This document shows, piece by piece, positions 10,024 to 20,297 of a stretch of DNA of 64,000 nucleotides. The translations under genes were made by a program, and so were the position numbers. The stretch is from positions 2,976,001-3,040,000 of the forward strand of contig NZ_CP066370.1 in assembly GCF_016406325.1 (NCBI RefSeq), read 5' to 3'. The notes under the pieces were generated by a model, which made no database searches, had not been told where the DNA came from, and saw only the letters and a program-made list of their open reading frames with translations. Positions within the stretch are counted from its first letter, which is position 1. Every line of letters begins with the position of its first letter. The stretch comes from Shewanella putrefaciens. GTDB taxonomy: Bacteria > Pseudomonadota > Gammaproteobacteria > Enterobacterales > Shewanellaceae.

Positions 10024-11139
10024 TTACTCGGTTGTATCCTTTACTTGGATACGGTTTGCCAGTTGGCTCGCCTTAGCACGAATTTTGGCTTCGAGGGAAT
10101 CGACTAAATTGTCATTATCAAAACGTTCTTTTTGACGTTCGCCCTCATCGTAGTAGCCACTCTTATTGTGTCCACCGGTTAAACCAATATGCGACACTAA
10201 AGCCTCGCCAGGGCCATTCACTACGCAGCCAATAATAGATACATCCATCGCTGTAGTGACATCTTCTAAGCGGCGCTCTAATTCATTCACCGTGCTGATC
10301 ACATCAAACTCTTGGCGCGAGCAAGATGGACAGGCAATAAAATTAATGCCGCGACTACGAATACGTAGCGACTTTAAGATATCAAAACCGACTTTGATTT
10401 CTTCAACGGGATCGGCAGCAAGGGAAATACGTAATGTATCCCCAATACCTTCGGCCAATAACATGCCTAAGCCAACGGCTGATTTTACTGAGCCTGCGCG
10501 CGCGCCACCCGCTTCGGTAATGCCTAAATGCAGCGGTTGGCGGATTTGTTTTGCCAATAAACGATAGGACTCAACCGCCAAGAACACATCCGACGCCTTA
10601 ACACTGACCTTAAATTGGTCGAAGTTCATGCGATCTAAAATATCCACATGGCGCATTGCCGATTCGAGCAATGCCTCGGGGGTCGGCTCCTTGTATTTGT
10701 CCATCAAATCTTTTTCTAATGAACCGCCATTGACGCCAATACGAATTGGGATATTTTTATCTCGGGCGCACTCAACCACACTGCGAATACGTTCTTCATT
10801 GCCTATGTTACCTGGGTTGATGCGTAAACAATCGACACCGTATTCAGCAACTTTGAGGGCAATACGATAATCAAAGTGAATATCTGCCACTAAGGGAACA
10901 TTTACAGATTGTTTTATGATTTTAAAGGCTTCAGCGGCATCCATAGTCGGTACGGAAACGCGCACTATGTCGGCACCGACTTTTTCTAAGGCGCGAATTT
11001 GAGCAATAGTAGCCTCAACATCGGTAGTCTTAGTATTCGTCATTGACTGAACGGCAATCGGCGCCCCATCACCAATCGGTACATTACCCACATAAATGCG
11101 GGTGGAAGGACGTCTTTTTATGGGAGTTTCATTATACAT
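10024..11139 (-). CDS. ispG: 4-hydroxy-3-methylbut-2-en-1-yl diphosphate synthase (IspG/GcpE)
   Basis: Iron-sulfur enzyme of the MEP isoprenoid pathway making HMBPP. The TIM-barrel part begins [15 protein letters not shown]. The C-terminal part holds the [4Fe-4S] ligands in CPSC (about residue 270) and in GCVVNGPGE. At 371 aa it matches E. coli IspG. Neighbours rodZ upstream and hisS downstream are the conserved order. Confidence 0.97.
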
Positions 11140-11188
11140 ACTTAATACGCTCTATTTCGGTACGTTCTGCTGCGCCTGTTAGTCAGTC

Positions 11189-12274
11189 TTACGCTTTAGG
11201 AAGCGTTAAACGAGCAACTCGGCCTTTAGGAAAATCAGCTAGGCTTACGGCTTGGCCATCCATACTTAGCGTCGCTACATGGGGGGCCCCTAAAATTACT
11301 TTAAACGGTGCAGTACCGTTCACTTGGATATTTGCCCCTGCCCCTCTTACACCATCAACTAACACTTTGCCCTGAGCATCAACAATATTAATCCAGCAAT
11401 CACCTGCTAGTTGAATATTTAGATTAGACTGCCCAGCAACGGCAATTGTGCCTTGCGCTGTAGGTGCATTCGTCGCGGGTAAGGTCGCCGAAGACGAGGC
11501 TGTAGATATGTTACCTGTGGCATTGTTAGTGTGAGGAGTATTAGCCACCACAGCTTGATTTGAAGTCGCAGGCACGCCAACATTACTACTGGCGACACTA
11601 TGAGTATTTCCGGCCGTTAACGCATTAGACTCTAATGCATCAGTATCCATCGGATTTGGATCAATCGTGTTTGCATCCGTATCCTTGATGGGACCATCTA
11701 TCGACATTGATCCATTGACTGCGATATCAGTCAGCCCTTGGCTAACATCCGTTTCAGTCAACAACACATCGCCAGGTAGCGTGAGGTTTGCTGCGGCAAC
11801 CTCTTCCATTGTCGGTTGTGATACATCGACCGTTGTCAGTAACGTCGATTTTTGCATCCACCATACAACCAACAACCCGAGTAATACGATGACAATAAAT
11901 ATGCTGACCCACTTTAATTTAGTATCGCTCGCTTGATAGGTTGTTTTGCGTGAAAAGCTTTGCATCGCAGGGGATGTCACTAAAGGTACTTGCTTAGCGA
12001 GGCAAGCCTCTATTGGTGCATAGTCAATACCCAACATGCGTGCATAGTTTTTCACATAACCACGAACATAGGTGGGTGACGCTATATTGGTAAAATTATC
12101 AGCTTCAAGGTCTTCAACAATACCCGGACGCAAATGCAATTTCACTGCGGCATCGGCAATGCTTAATCCCTTTTCCTCACGGGCATTTTTTAAAATATTT
12201 CCGAGCGTTACATCAGGCGTCGTGGTTTCTGTTTCGTTAACTTCAATTGACGCGTTGGTTTCGTGATCTTTCAT
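11189..12274 (-). CDS. rodZ: Cytoskeleton protein RodZ
   Basis: Links MreB to the elongation machinery for rod shape. It has an N-terminal Cro-type helix-turn-helix domain (about residues 22-85, LKNAREEKGLSIADAAVKL), a basic juxtamembrane stretch, one transmembrane helix (about 122-142, WVSIFIVIVLLGLLVVWWM), a long Thr/Asn/Ser-rich periplasmic linker and a C-terminal DUF4115 beta domain ending in DFPKGRVARLTL. 361 aa. Its start overlaps the pilW stop by four bases (ATGA), so the two are translationally coupled. Confidence 0.95.
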   Translation of the reverse strand: MKDHETNASIEVNETETTTPDVTLGNILKNAREEKGLSIADAAVKLHLRPGIVEDLEADNFTNIASPTYVRGYVKNYARMLGIDYAPIEACLAKQVPLVTSPAMQSFSRKTTYQASDTKLKWVSIFIVIVLLGLLVVWWMQKSTLLTTVDVSQPTMEEVAAANLTLPGDVLLTETDVSQGLTDIAVNGSMSIDGPIKDTDANTIDPNPMDTDALESNALTAGNTHSVASSNVGVPATSNQAVVANTPHTNNATGNISTASSSATLPATNAPTAQGTIAVAGQSNLNIQLAGDCWINIVDAQGKVLVDGVRGAGANIQVNGTAPFKVILGAPHVATLSMDGQAVSLADFPKGRVARLTLPKA

Positions 12275-13059
12275 TGATGCAAATTAACTCTGTATTGCTT
12301 GGCCTGAGGTGATGCTGGAAATTTGGCAAGCAATAAAATACCAAATTTCTTAACGGCAGCATCATCATTCATTGCCTGCTCTATTTTTATTCCGAGCGCT
12401 AAACTCTCTGGAGTCTGAGCTGCCACTTGGTGATATCGCGCTAATTGATTACGCGCTTGAATAAAATCACCCTGTTCAGTCTCAAGCTCAGCAAGCTCCA
12501 GCAATGACACCGAACGTCTCGGGTCATACTTTAACGCCATCTGAAAATACTGTCGTGCCTTTTCTGCTTTTCCCGACTCTCGGCTACATAAACCTAAATT
12601 TTCATAGCTCGAAGCGGTGCGCGTATATTTGGGCATTTCTATTGCGGCCAAAAACATTTTTTCAGCTTTTTCGTATTGCTTTTGCTGGCACAAAAACACC
12701 CCAAAATTATTCATGGAATCGCCAGAGGCGTCCTTAGTACTAATGGCTTTCTGATACGCTTGTTCGGTACGTACAAGATCACCCACGGTTTGATAGTAAT
12801 AGGCCATTGCAACATGAACATCTTCAAGTTCTGGCGCGTATTCTATTGCTTTATCAAGGTTATATTTGGCTTGTTCCGAGTTACCTCGATTCAAATAGGT
12901 TAAACCGAGCTGCATTCGCTCCCGTGCCGCGGCGACTCTATCTAATTTTCGCTCTGATACAGGGATATCTGTTCCTGTGTATGTACGCTCAGTGACACAC
13001 CCTGTCATGACTAATGACAAGGTGATTGCTAATGAAAACCCTGACAATCCATGCTTCAT
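12271..13059 (-). CDS. pilW: Type IV pilus biogenesis/stability lipoprotein PilW (PilF)
   Basis: Outer-membrane TPR lipoprotein needed for assembly of the PilQ secretin in Pseudomonas. The ATG at 13059 gives a clear lipoprotein signal ending LVMTGC, followed by about six TPR-like helical pairs (for example YLNRGNSEQAKYNLDKAI). A TTG eight codons upstream is the less likely start. 262 aa. It sits between rlmN and rodZ as in most gammaproteobacteria, and fits with pilT/pilU elsewhere in the window. Confidence 0.93.
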   Translation of the reverse strand: MKHGLSGFSLAITLSLVMTGCVTERTYTGTDIPVSERKLDRVAAARERMQLGLTYLNRGNSEQAKYNLDKAIEYAPELEDVHVAMAYYYQTVGDLVRTEQAYQKAISTKDASGDSMNNFGVFLCQQKQYEKAEKMFLAAIEMPKYTRTASSYENLGLCSRESGKAEKARQYFQMALKYDPRRSVSLLELAELETEQGDFIQARNQLARYHQVAAQTPESLALGIKIEQAMNDDAAVKKFGILLLAKFPASPQAKQYRVNLHQ

Positions 13060-13091
13060 GGGCAAGCCTATAAATCTGTGCAAACAATGAG

Positions 13092-14213
13092 TTAATTCAT
13101 TGTGACTGAAATCTGATTTTCTTGCATGCGTTTTTTTGCCAAACGCTTAGTTCTATCGCGAATATCCCCCGCTAACTGACCGCAGGCAGCATCAATATCG
13201 TCACCGCGGGTCTTACGTACTATCACCGTTAAGCCATATTCCATTAATACTTTCGAAAAACGATCAATACGCGAGTTCGATGAACGACCATAGGGTGAAC
13301 CAGGATACGGATTAAAAGGAATTAAATTCACTTTACAAGGCGTATCTTCCATTAGTTTTGCTAACTCGTGAGCTTGCTCAGTGCTGTCGTTGATATGATC
13401 GAGCATCACATATTCAACGGTTACACGGCCACGGTTTGCATTTGATTTCGCAATATAACGACGGATCCCTGCAAGGAACTCCTGCAATGGATACTTTTTA
13501 TTCACTGGGACTAAAATATCCCGTAACTCATCATTAGGAGCGTGAATGCTCACGGCCAATGCCACATCAAGGGCATCACCAAGTTTATCAAGGGCTGGCA
13601 CAACACCAGAAGTTGACAGGGTTACCCGGCGTTTTGATAGGCTAAACCCAAAATCGTCCAGCATAATATCCATTGCAGGGATAACGTTGGCTAAATTAAG
13701 CAGTGGCTCACCCATACCCATCATCACCACATTGGTGATCGGACGATCGCCAGTATCCTTTGCAAAACCTAAGAAATGTGAAACCCGCCAGATTTGGCCG
13801 ACAATTTCAGATACGGTCAAATTACGGTTAAAACCTTGTTGAGCCGTTGAGCAAAACGTACATTCAAGCGCACATCCCACCTGAGATGATACACACAAAG
13901 TCGCACGGTCATCTTCTGGAATATAGACAGTTTCAACTTCCTGCCCTTCACCAACATGTATCGCAAACTTAATTGTCCCGTCGGTGGACTTTTGGAAACT
14001 GGAAATTTCAGGCGCAACAATTTCACAGCGTGCAGCCAATTTTTGACGCAACACTTTATTGATATTCGTCATTTCTTCGAAGTCGCTGACACCGAAATGA
14101 TAAATCCACTTCATGAGTTGATCGGCACGAAAGGGCTTTTCCCCTAGATCCGCAAATAATGCGCGCATAGCCTTACGATCAAGGTCTAATAAATTGATCT
14201 TTTTTTCACTCAT
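13092..14213 (-). CDS. rlmN: 23S rRNA (adenine2503-C2)/tRNA (adenine37-C2) methyltransferase RlmN
   Basis: Radical SAM enzyme methylating A2503 of 23S rRNA and A37 of some tRNAs. The cluster motif CALECTFC (C-x3-C-x2-C) lies near residue 105, and MGMGEPL and the substrate Cys (DIDAACGQL, near the C-terminus) are present. The ATG at 14213 ([16 protein letters not shown]) has GAGGTGAG upstream, and the 26 extra residues possible upstream are not conserved-looking. 373 aa. First gene of the rlmN-pilW-rodZ-ispG-hisS run. Confidence 0.97.
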   Translation of the reverse strand: MSEKKINLLDLDRKAMRALFADLGEKPFRADQLMKWIYHFGVSDFEEMTNINKVLRQKLAARCEIVAPEISSFQKSTDGTIKFAIHVGEGQEVETVYIPEDDRATLCVSSQVGCALECTFCSTAQQGFNRNLTVSEIVGQIWRVSHFLGFAKDTGDRPITNVVMMGMGEPLLNLANVIPAMDIMLDDFGFSLSKRRVTLSTSGVVPALDKLGDALDVALAVSIHAPNDELRDILVPVNKKYPLQEFLAGIRRYIAKSNANRGRVTVEYVMLDHINDSTEQAHELAKLMEDTPCKVNLIPFNPYPGSPYGRSSNSRIDRFSKVLMEYGLTVIVRKTRGDDIDAACGQLAGDIRDRTKRLAKKRMQENQISVTMN

Positions 14214-14357
14214 ACCACTCACCTCAACACCAAAACCTGCAACAGGGCGGCGAATTATACAGATGCAATAAATTTTTAGCCAGCGACACAACTCTACTAT
14301 GGTAGAATCTCGCTGGGCTAATGTTGGCCTAAAATACGGAGTTGTAATACCACCTAT

Positions 14358-15449
14358 ATGTTAACCCTCATCATTATAGTGCTTGTCGCTGTCGCGGTCT
14401 CTTTTCTGTGTAGTGTCTTCGAAGCTGTTTTGCTTTCGGTTACCCCGAGTTATATCGCCTCACTTGAGCAAACCGACAGTGCTGCCGCCGCGAGATTACG
14501 TAAACTCAAAGACAATGTCGAAGCACCTTTAGTATCTATTCTCACCTTAAATACTGTTGCCCATACCGTTGGTGCTGCGGTGGCTGGTGCACAGGCTGCA
14601 AAAGTGTTTGGGGATGAAATGCTGGGTGTTTTCTCTGGCGTATTAACTTTTATTATTCTGTTTTTCTCAGAAATTATTCCTAAATCTGTGGGAGCAAACC
14701 ATTGGCGACGCCTTGCACCAAGCGTTTCTATTGCGATCACTTGGATGAAAAAGGTGACGAAGCCATTGATTTGGTTGTCACAAAAGGTTACTCACTTTTT
14801 AGGTAAAGGCGAAGAAGGGCAATATATTCGCCAAGAGATGAGCGCGATGGCTAAAATTGGCCAGGAATCTGGCGAACTTGATGAGCAAGAGTCAAAAATT
14901 TTGACTCAAATGCTAAAAGTACGAGATATGCCCGTCACTGCTATTATGACACCACGCACTGTGATGTTTTCACTGCCCGTTGATCTCACTCAAAATGAGT
15001 TTGTTCGAGAGTACCGTGATAAACCTTTTACCCGCATTCCAATATACGATCAGGATCACGATGATATTATTGGTTATATCACTCGTACCGATGTGCTGCT
15101 AGCCGAGCGTTACACACCAGATGCTCCAATTGGTGAGCTAAAACGTAGTCTCTTCGTTGTACCAGAAACCGCCAAAATTCTGCCATTATTTGAGCGAATG
15201 ATTAAGCGTAATACGCAAATAGCTATGGTGGTTGATGAATATGGCAGTAGCCAAGGTATTGTGACACAAGAAGACATCATCGAGTCTATGTTAGGTCTAG
15301 AGATTGTGGATGTGAATGATCCTGCTACGGATATGCAACAGCTGGCACGTAAGTTATGGGCAAAACGCATGAAACAAAAAGGTATTCGCCTTTCTGATGA
15401 CGGTGATTTTGAAGCCGCTGCCGATGATGATGAGGCAAGATCGGGTTAA
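14358..15449 (+). CDS. CNNM/DUF21-CBS domain membrane protein (HlyC/CorC family)
   Basis: Three or four hydrophobic segments in the first 140 residues form a DUF21 (CNNM) domain with the [10 protein letters not shown] and SEIIPKSVG motifs. A CBS pair follows (about residues 195-320, [11 protein letters not shown]...FTRIPIY and [19 protein letters not shown]). The family is linked to magnesium and cobalt efflux or resistance. It lacks the C-terminal CorC/HlyC transporter-associated domain and ends in an acidic tail. Divergent from rlmN, with its own terminator. Confidence 0.88.
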   Translation: MLTLIIIVLVAVAVSFLCSVFEAVLLSVTPSYIASLEQTDSAAAARLRKLKDNVEAPLVSILTLNTVAHTVGAAVAGAQAAKVFGDEMLGVFSGVLTFIILFFSEIIPKSVGANHWRRLAPSVSIAITWMKKVTKPLIWLSQKVTHFLGKGEEGQYIRQEMSAMAKIGQESGELDEQESKILTQMLKVRDMPVTAIMTPRTVMFSLPVDLTQNEFVREYRDKPFTRIPIYDQDHDDIIGYITRTDVLLAERYTPDAPIGELKRSLFVVPETAKILPLFERMIKRNTQIAMVVDEYGSSQGIVTQEDIIESMLGLEIVDVNDPATDMQQLARKLWAKRMKQKGIRLSDDGDFEAAADDDEARSG

Positions 15450-15474
15450 TAGTATTTCATTTAGCACTTGTTAA

Positions 15475-15506
15475 TATAAAGGGAGCTTAGCTCCCTTTAT
15501 TGTTTT
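15475..15506 (+). terminator. Intrinsic terminator
   Basis: ATAAAGGGAGC, loop TTA, GCTCCCTTTAT: a perfect 11-bp stem followed by TGTTTT, 25 bases after the CNNM gene. Confidence 0.88.
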
Positions 15507-15512
15507 AGAGAG

Positions 15513-15559
15513 AATACCCAACTCATTTCAATACTCGCATTTTGGGGGCGCTTGGGTAT
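15513..15559. repeat. AATACCCAA dispersed repeat with 8-bp inverted ends
   Basis: ATACCCAA (15514-15521) is the reverse complement of TTGGGTAT (15552-15559). The left half, AATACCCAA..TCAATA..GCAT, is closely matched at 38967-38996. Such ATACCCAA/TTGGGTAT elements look like a small intergenic repeat family; only two copies are visible here. Confidence 0.45.
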
Positions 15560-15588
15560 ATACTCTCCCGCCGTAAAAGAGGTAAGTT

Positions 15589-17334
15589 ATGACACAGGGC
15601 TACATTCTCTCACTCGCGCACATCAACGATACACATTCAAATTTTGAACCCAGCCGTGTGCAATTTTCCCTTACCGTGGGTCAACAACCGCTCGGTGTCA
15701 CCTGCCATAGTGGCGGCTATGCGCGCATAGGCTATCAGATAACAAAAGCACGTCACGCCGCTGCACAAACCGATACGCCTTTTATTTTTCTACACGGTGG
15801 TGACAGCTTCCAAGGCACATTGTACTTCAGCCATTTTAAAGGCAAAGCCAATGCCCATTTACTCAATTTGTTAGCACCTGATGCGATGGTTATCGGCAAT
15901 CACGATATTGATGAGGGCAATGCCCTGCTTGCTCATTTCGCCAAACAAATCGATTTTCCTTTGCTTGCCGGCAATATGGATTTAAGCCAAGAAGATATAA
16001 ATAAGCCAGGCTGTTTACGAGGCGAGCCGAATATCTTGGCCTATGACCATGAACAGCAATTGGCAAGCTATATCCTAAAACCCTTTTATGATCAAAAAAT
16101 GGCCATCATTGGCATTACGTTAGATCAAATGAAAGAAATTGCTCGCCCCGATCCTGACACCCATTTTGTAGACGCTATCGCCACCACAGCAAGAACAGTA
16201 GCTTATCTTCATACCCAAGGGATTAAGCATATTATTGTCCTGAGTCACTTAGGATTAGATCAGGATAAACGCCTTGCCGAACAAGTTTCAGGGATCAGCC
16301 TTATTGTGGGTGGGCACACCCATACTTTGCAGGGGGATTTTCGCGATCTAGGTTTAAGTAACCTTCCCTATGGTGAAGTTATCAATGGCACGCCGATTGT
16401 CCATGCTGGGAAATATGCAGAAACCATAGGCTTAGCTCAGATCGAATTTGACGCCAATGGCCAATTTATCCAGCTTGAGGGTGGCAACTATTTCATGCTC
16501 GATCAGCACTTTATATTAAGTGCTAGCACAAGTGTGAGCGATGCCGATTACCAAGCCGTACGTCAACAGCTCTGCCGTCATCCCCATATTTATTGGGATG
16601 ACGCAGATGAAGATATCGTAGACGTCATTAATGCTATTTATCGCCCTGCGATTGCCGAAATGGAAAATAAAGTTCTTGCTCTAGTCCCTAAGAACCTAGT
16701 TCACACTCGCTTACCATCAAAAGCGTTGCCCCATGGCAGCGAAATCGCCCCTTGGGTAAGCCGCAGTATGTTTCAAGAAGCAAAAATTGAAGATCCTCGG
16801 GTACATTTTGCACTGCATAATGCTGGGGGTGTTCGCCAATCCGTTGCTCAAGGTCGACTCACTCTCGCCGACGTGATGGGGCAATTGTTGCCGTTTGAAT
16901 TACCACTAGTGAAATATGAAATTCAAGGCCAGTTCCTCTATCAAGCACTGGAATCTGCCATTAATGCTGCCACTAATAATAGTGTGCGAGGGACTGGCGC
17001 AGGTAGTTTCCCTTATACCTATGGTTTACGTTATTACTATGATGGTAGACGCCCACTGGGTGAGCGTTTATTTAAACTTGAAATGATGCAGCAAGATAGC
17101 CAACAGCTTTGGTATCCCGTCGAACCCGAGTCTTTGTATGTTGGTGTATCCACCTCATATACGGCTGCAGGTAAAGAAGGTTATCACCCTCTATTGCAGG
17201 CTCGCTGGCAGGAGTCAATGGAATCGCTTACCTTGCCACAGGCATTTATTCGCTTTTTAAATAGATCACCTAATTTAGCGGACTTTTTATCGCCACATGT
17301 TCACTACACTAGCCATTTAAGACGTTCTGGATAG
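15589..17334 (+). CDS. 5'-nucleotidase/UshA-family metallophosphoesterase, cytoplasmic
   Basis: The N-terminal metallophosphatase domain carries the metal ligands: HINDTHSN (residue 11 on), HGGDSFQG, GNHDID, LSHLGLDQDK and GGHTHT. The C-terminal 5_nucleotid_C domain has HNAGGVRQ, G.LTLADVMGQLLPFE and the TSYTAAGKEGY region. Unlike UshA there is no signal peptide, so it should act in the cytoplasm on nucleotides or nucleotide sugars; the exact substrate is unknown. 581 aa. AGAGGTAAGTT precedes the ATG. Confidence 0.9.
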   Translation: MTQGYILSLAHINDTHSNFEPSRVQFSLTVGQQPLGVTCHSGGYARIGYQITKARHAAAQTDTPFIFLHGGDSFQGTLYFSHFKGKANAHLLNLLAPDAMVIGNHDIDEGNALLAHFAKQIDFPLLAGNMDLSQEDINKPGCLRGEPNILAYDHEQQLASYILKPFYDQKMAIIGITLDQMKEIARPDPDTHFVDAIATTARTVAYLHTQGIKHIIVLSHLGLDQDKRLAEQVSGISLIVGGHTHTLQGDFRDLGLSNLPYGEVINGTPIVHAGKYAETIGLAQIEFDANGQFIQLEGGNYFMLDQHFILSASTSVSDADYQAVRQQLCRHPHIYWDDADEDIVDVINAIYRPAIAEMENKVLALVPKNLVHTRLPSKALPHGSEIAPWVSRSMFQEAKIEDPRVHFALHNAGGVRQSVAQGRLTLADVMGQLLPFELPLVKYEIQGQFLYQALESAINAATNNSVRGTGAGSFPYTYGLRYYYDGRRPLGERLFKLEMMQQDSQQLWYPVEPESLYVGVSTSYTAAGKEGYHPLLQARWQESMESLTLPQAFIRFLNRSPNLADFLSPHVHYTSHLRRSG

Positions 17335-17363
17335 CACTAAGCTGTCTAACCTGACATATTAAA

Positions 17364-18257
17364 TTAAAACAGCCATTCACAATGGGGTAACCGCTCGGCA
17401 AACCAAGCTTGCGCCTTACCTTGATTACCCTTGCGCCATGCCAAAAATACCTTCTGTGCGGAGCGGGGGATCTCGACTGCACAGGCAATCAAATCACCCG
17501 ATGCCAGTTCTTTAGTAATAAGGTGCGCAGGAATATATCCGACGCCTAAGCCTAATTGCTGCGCTTTAATCTTAGTTTGCATATTGGGTACTCGAATCAC
17601 TTGTCGACTATCGAATAAACCACTTGAACGCTGTGCTAATGCCATAGAACTATCCGCAACCACTATAGATGGAAACTGTAACAGCGCCTCAGTCGGTATC
17701 GGCAACTTATACAAAGCCAAGGGATGGGTTGGATTAAGTGCAAATACAAACTCAAGATGGCCAATTTCAACCAAATGATATTGTCCTTTTGGCAGTTCCC
17801 CAGTAACGCCGATAGCAATATCAGCTCGCCCTGAATAGAGCGCGTCCCAACCTCCACCTAAGGACTCTTCACTAATATTCACCGTGACTTGTTTACCCAA
17901 CTCCGTAAACTCACCAATAAGCTGCAATAAAGGAGAAATCGGTACAACAGTATCTATCGCTAAGGTTAAGGAAGACTCCCAGCCCGTTTCCAATTGGCGT
18001 ACCGCCTCTTCAAGCCTTGATGTGGCAGCAAGGATCTCCCGACCTTGACGCAATACTAATTGACCGACTAGTGTCAGTTCAGCTCTTTGTCCCTTACGTT
18101 CAAATAGTTTTACACCTAAATCGCCTTCAAGTTTCTGTACTGTATAGGTTAAGGCAGAAGGTACTCGAAATAACGATTCTGCCGCGGCTGAAAAACTCCC
18201 TTTTTTATCAATCGCATCGAGCACAATTAATCCATCAAGGCTAATGGCTGGCAACAT
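17364..18257 (-). CDS. LysR-family regulator, YhaJ-like
   Basis: The N-terminal winged helix (about residues 6-65, LDAIDKKGSFSAAAESLFRVPSALTYTVQKLE) closely resembles E. coli YhaJ, and the substrate-binding domain also aligns with it (GWESSLTLAIDTVVP, GRADIAIGV). In E. coli YhaJ adjoins a DoxX gene (yqjF) and a pirin gene (yhaK) and responds to aromatic or quinone compounds. Here the divergent genes are also DoxX and pirin, so it probably controls them. 297 aa. A perfect 7-1-7 palindrome lies 13 bp before its start. Confidence 0.87.
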   Translation of the reverse strand: MLPAISLDGLIVLDAIDKKGSFSAAAESLFRVPSALTYTVQKLEGDLGVKLFERKGQRAELTLVGQLVLRQGREILAATSRLEEAVRQLETGWESSLTLAIDTVVPISPLLQLIGEFTELGKQVTVNISEESLGGGWDALYSGRADIAIGVTGELPKGQYHLVEIGHLEFVFALNPTHPLALYKLPIPTEALLQFPSIVVADSSMALAQRSSGLFDSRQVIRVPNMQTKIKAQQLGLGVGYIPAHLITKELASGDLIACAVEIPRSAQKVFLAWRKGNQGKAQAWFAERLPHCEWLF

Positions 18258-18269
18258 AAGCGCCTCTTG

Positions 18270-18284
18270 TTCAAATTATTTGAA
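18270..18284. promoter_or_regulatory. Candidate LysR operator, TTCAAAT-T-ATTTGAA
   Basis: A perfect 15-base palindrome in the LysR/DoxX divergent region, fitting the T-N11-A LysR box. A related half-site (TTTGAAAT) recurs at about 18405-18413, close to the DoxX start. The position allows autorepression of the regulator and control of the divergent genes. Confidence 0.6.
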
Positions 18285-18423
18285 ATTAATATTGAAAATG
18301 TTCCGATTTTCTTTGCCTAAGGTCAAGTCTAAACTGTTTAGCAATGGAGAGGTTCAAAGAGAACATCCACCTAACAATACGATTAACTCACTTAGTTAAA
18401 AAATTTGAAATAAGGAATATCCC

Positions 18424-18867
18424 ATGAAAGCACTCATCGTAAAAACACTGACATCAGCTCCTAGCTTTGCACCACTGGCCTTGCGTATTCCGATAGGGAT
18501 CATCTTAATCGCCCACGGTGCTCAAAAATTGTTTGGCTGGTTTGGCGGCTACGGCTTAGAAGGCACTGGGCAGTGGATGGCATCAATTGGTCTAACACCA
18601 GGCTATTTAATGGCACTCATGGCAGGTTCAAGTGAATTCTTCGGCGGCCTATTCCTGTTACTCGGCCTACTAACCCGACCAACGGCCCTTGTATTGTCAT
18701 TCACTATGGTTGTCGCGATTTTTTCAGTGCATATAGGTAATGGCCTGTTCCTTGCCAATAACGGTTATGAGTTTGGCTTAGCCCTATTAGCAGCAACTGT
18801 CTCTCTTGCGATTTCAGGTGCTGGTAAATTATCGCTAGACAACTTATTGGCCAACCGCATCAAATAA
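18424..18867 (+). CDS. DoxX family membrane protein
   Basis: A four-helix membrane protein of 147 aa with the DoxX signature LRIPIGIILIAHGAQKLFGWFGG. It is similar to E. coli YqjF, whose gene is induced by aromatic nitro compounds under YhaJ. The biochemical role of the family is unsettled. AAGGAA lies upstream of the ATG, and the pirin gene follows 11 bp later, so they form an operon. Confidence 0.88.
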   Translation: MKALIVKTLTSAPSFAPLALRIPIGIILIAHGAQKLFGWFGGYGLEGTGQWMASIGLTPGYLMALMAGSSEFFGGLFLLLGLLTRPTALVLSFTMVVAIFSVHIGNGLFLANNGYEFGLALLAATVSLAISGAGKLSLDNLLANRIK

Positions 18868-18878
18868 GGGGATATAGT

Positions 18879-19574
18879 ATGATCACACTAAGAAAAGCAC
18901 AGGATCGTGGTCAAGCAGACTTAGGCTGGCTAAAGAGTCAACATACTTTCTCTTTTTCTAGCTATTATGATCCCGCACATATGGGGATCTCATCCCTAAG
19001 AGTCATCAACGATGATAGAGTGGTGCCCGGTGCAGGTTTTGATACCCATGGTCATAAAGACATGGAAATTATCAGTTATGTGATATCTGGCGCTATCGCC
19101 CACAAAGATAGTTTTGGAAATATCAAAACCTTGCCAGCAGGAGAGTTTCAATTGATGTCTGCGGGTAAAGGGATTTATCACAGCGAATTCAATGCTTCAA
19201 ACACTGAACCATTACACTTTTTACAAATTTGGATCCAGCCAGATACCTTAGGGATTGATGCGGGCTACCAACAAAAAGCGTTTGTTCAAACTTCGGCGCT
19301 TACGCCAATAGTTACTCCAACAGGTGAAAATGGCACACTGAAAGTACAACAAGATGCAACACTCTATCGACTACAGCTTGCCCCTGCCGAGCAAGTGACG
19401 ATGGAGCAAGTGCAAACGAACCGTAATCTCTATGTACAATTAGTTGAAGGACAATTGAGTATCAATGGCACTCTGTTAAATCCTGGGGATGGTGCCCACA
19501 TCACAGAACTGGATACACTGACATTTACGGCATTGCAAGGGACAGTAACTGCCCTCGTATTTGACTTAGCTTAA
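18879..19574 (+). CDS. Pirin family protein (YhhW/YhaK type)
   Basis: Bicupin of 231 aa. The N-terminal cupin has the metal-binding pattern DTHGHKDMEIISYV (residues about 56-70) and MSAGKGIYHSEFN (about 95-108), i.e. the His/His/His/Glu set of pirins. Members such as YhhW have quercetin 2,3-dioxygenase activity. Second gene after DoxX. The context suggests a response to quinones or phenolic compounds. Confidence 0.9.
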   Translation: MITLRKAQDRGQADLGWLKSQHTFSFSSYYDPAHMGISSLRVINDDRVVPGAGFDTHGHKDMEIISYVISGAIAHKDSFGNIKTLPAGEFQLMSAGKGIYHSEFNASNTEPLHFLQIWIQPDTLGIDAGYQQKAFVQTSALTPIVTPTGENGTLKVQQDATLYRLQLAPAEQVTMEQVQTNRNLYVQLVEGQLSINGTLLNPGDGAHITELDTLTFTALQGTVTALVFDLA

Positions 19575-19603
19575 TGTCAGATTGCCTTAGTCGGACTCAA
19601 TAC

Positions 19604-19639
19604 AAAAAACCGCCTATATGTAAATTGGCGGTTTTTTTA
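19604..19639. terminator. Intrinsic terminator after the pirin gene
   Basis: AAAAAACCGCC and GGCGGTTTTTTT flank a 12-base loop, with A and T runs on both flanks. It can serve the pirin transcript and the convergent GNAT gene at 19704. Confidence 0.85.
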
Positions 19640-19703
19640 TTGCCCAAATGGGATAGCATCAAAAGCCATTAACCAAGTAAAGTCTTAGTGAATAAATGCC
19701 ACA

Positions 19704-20237
19704 TCAGTGAGAAAGTGAAAGCATCAAACTAAAGTTCACCAATATCTGTGCTTTATCCTGTAGCTTATCCTCTGGAGTTAAATATCGACGCAGCTCATTA
19801 CGGCGAATACAGTTAAATCCATGCTTTTCAAAAAATGGCCGAGCTTGATATGAGGCTTCGACGGTCAAACGCTTAAATTCTCGTTTTTTGACTTCTTCAA
19901 ACAATGCCAGATATAGCAGAGTGGCAACACCTGCTCGACTATATTCAGGGTGAACAAATAAACAATCCACCTCACCAACTTGCACATCGAGTTCAACTAT
20001 AGGACAAGGTTTCAAGGTGATAAAACCCACTAATTTATCATTCAGCTCTGCCACCCAAGTGGTTGTATCTTCAAGCTTAGCAAGCCAGTAATCATCACTA
20101 CGGGCTTCACCTTGATTTTGTGCCCAAGCTAAACGTTCGGTCAATGAGTAATATTCCTGTGCGCCTTCCATGACACTGGCATTAAATACGGAGGCTATTT
20201 GTGAAACATCCTTAGGGGAGAATAAGCGTATCTGCAT
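19704..20237 (-). CDS. GNAT family N-acetyltransferase
   Basis: A single GNAT domain with the acetyl-CoA loop VHPEYSRAGVATLLY (about residues 102-116) and the C-terminal ARPFFEKHGF stretch. The ATG at 20237 is used (MQIRLFSPKD), because AGGAG is eight bases upstream and overlaps the alternative GTG. 177 aa. Substrate unknown. It lies 60 bp downstream of another GNAT gene on the same strand. Confidence 0.85.
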   Translation of the reverse strand: MQIRLFSPKDVSQIASVFNASVMEGAQEYYSLTERLAWAQNQGEARSDDYWLAKLEDTTTWVAELNDKLVGFITLKPCPIVELDVQVGEVDCLFVHPEYSRAGVATLLYLALFEEVKKREFKRLTVEASYQARPFFEKHGFNCIRRNELRRYLTPEDKLQDKAQILVNFSLMLSLSH

Positions 20238-20297
20238 AGTGTTCACTCCTCTGGAAAATGAGGGTCAATTGACAAAAGGGAGACTAATCCCATTCAG

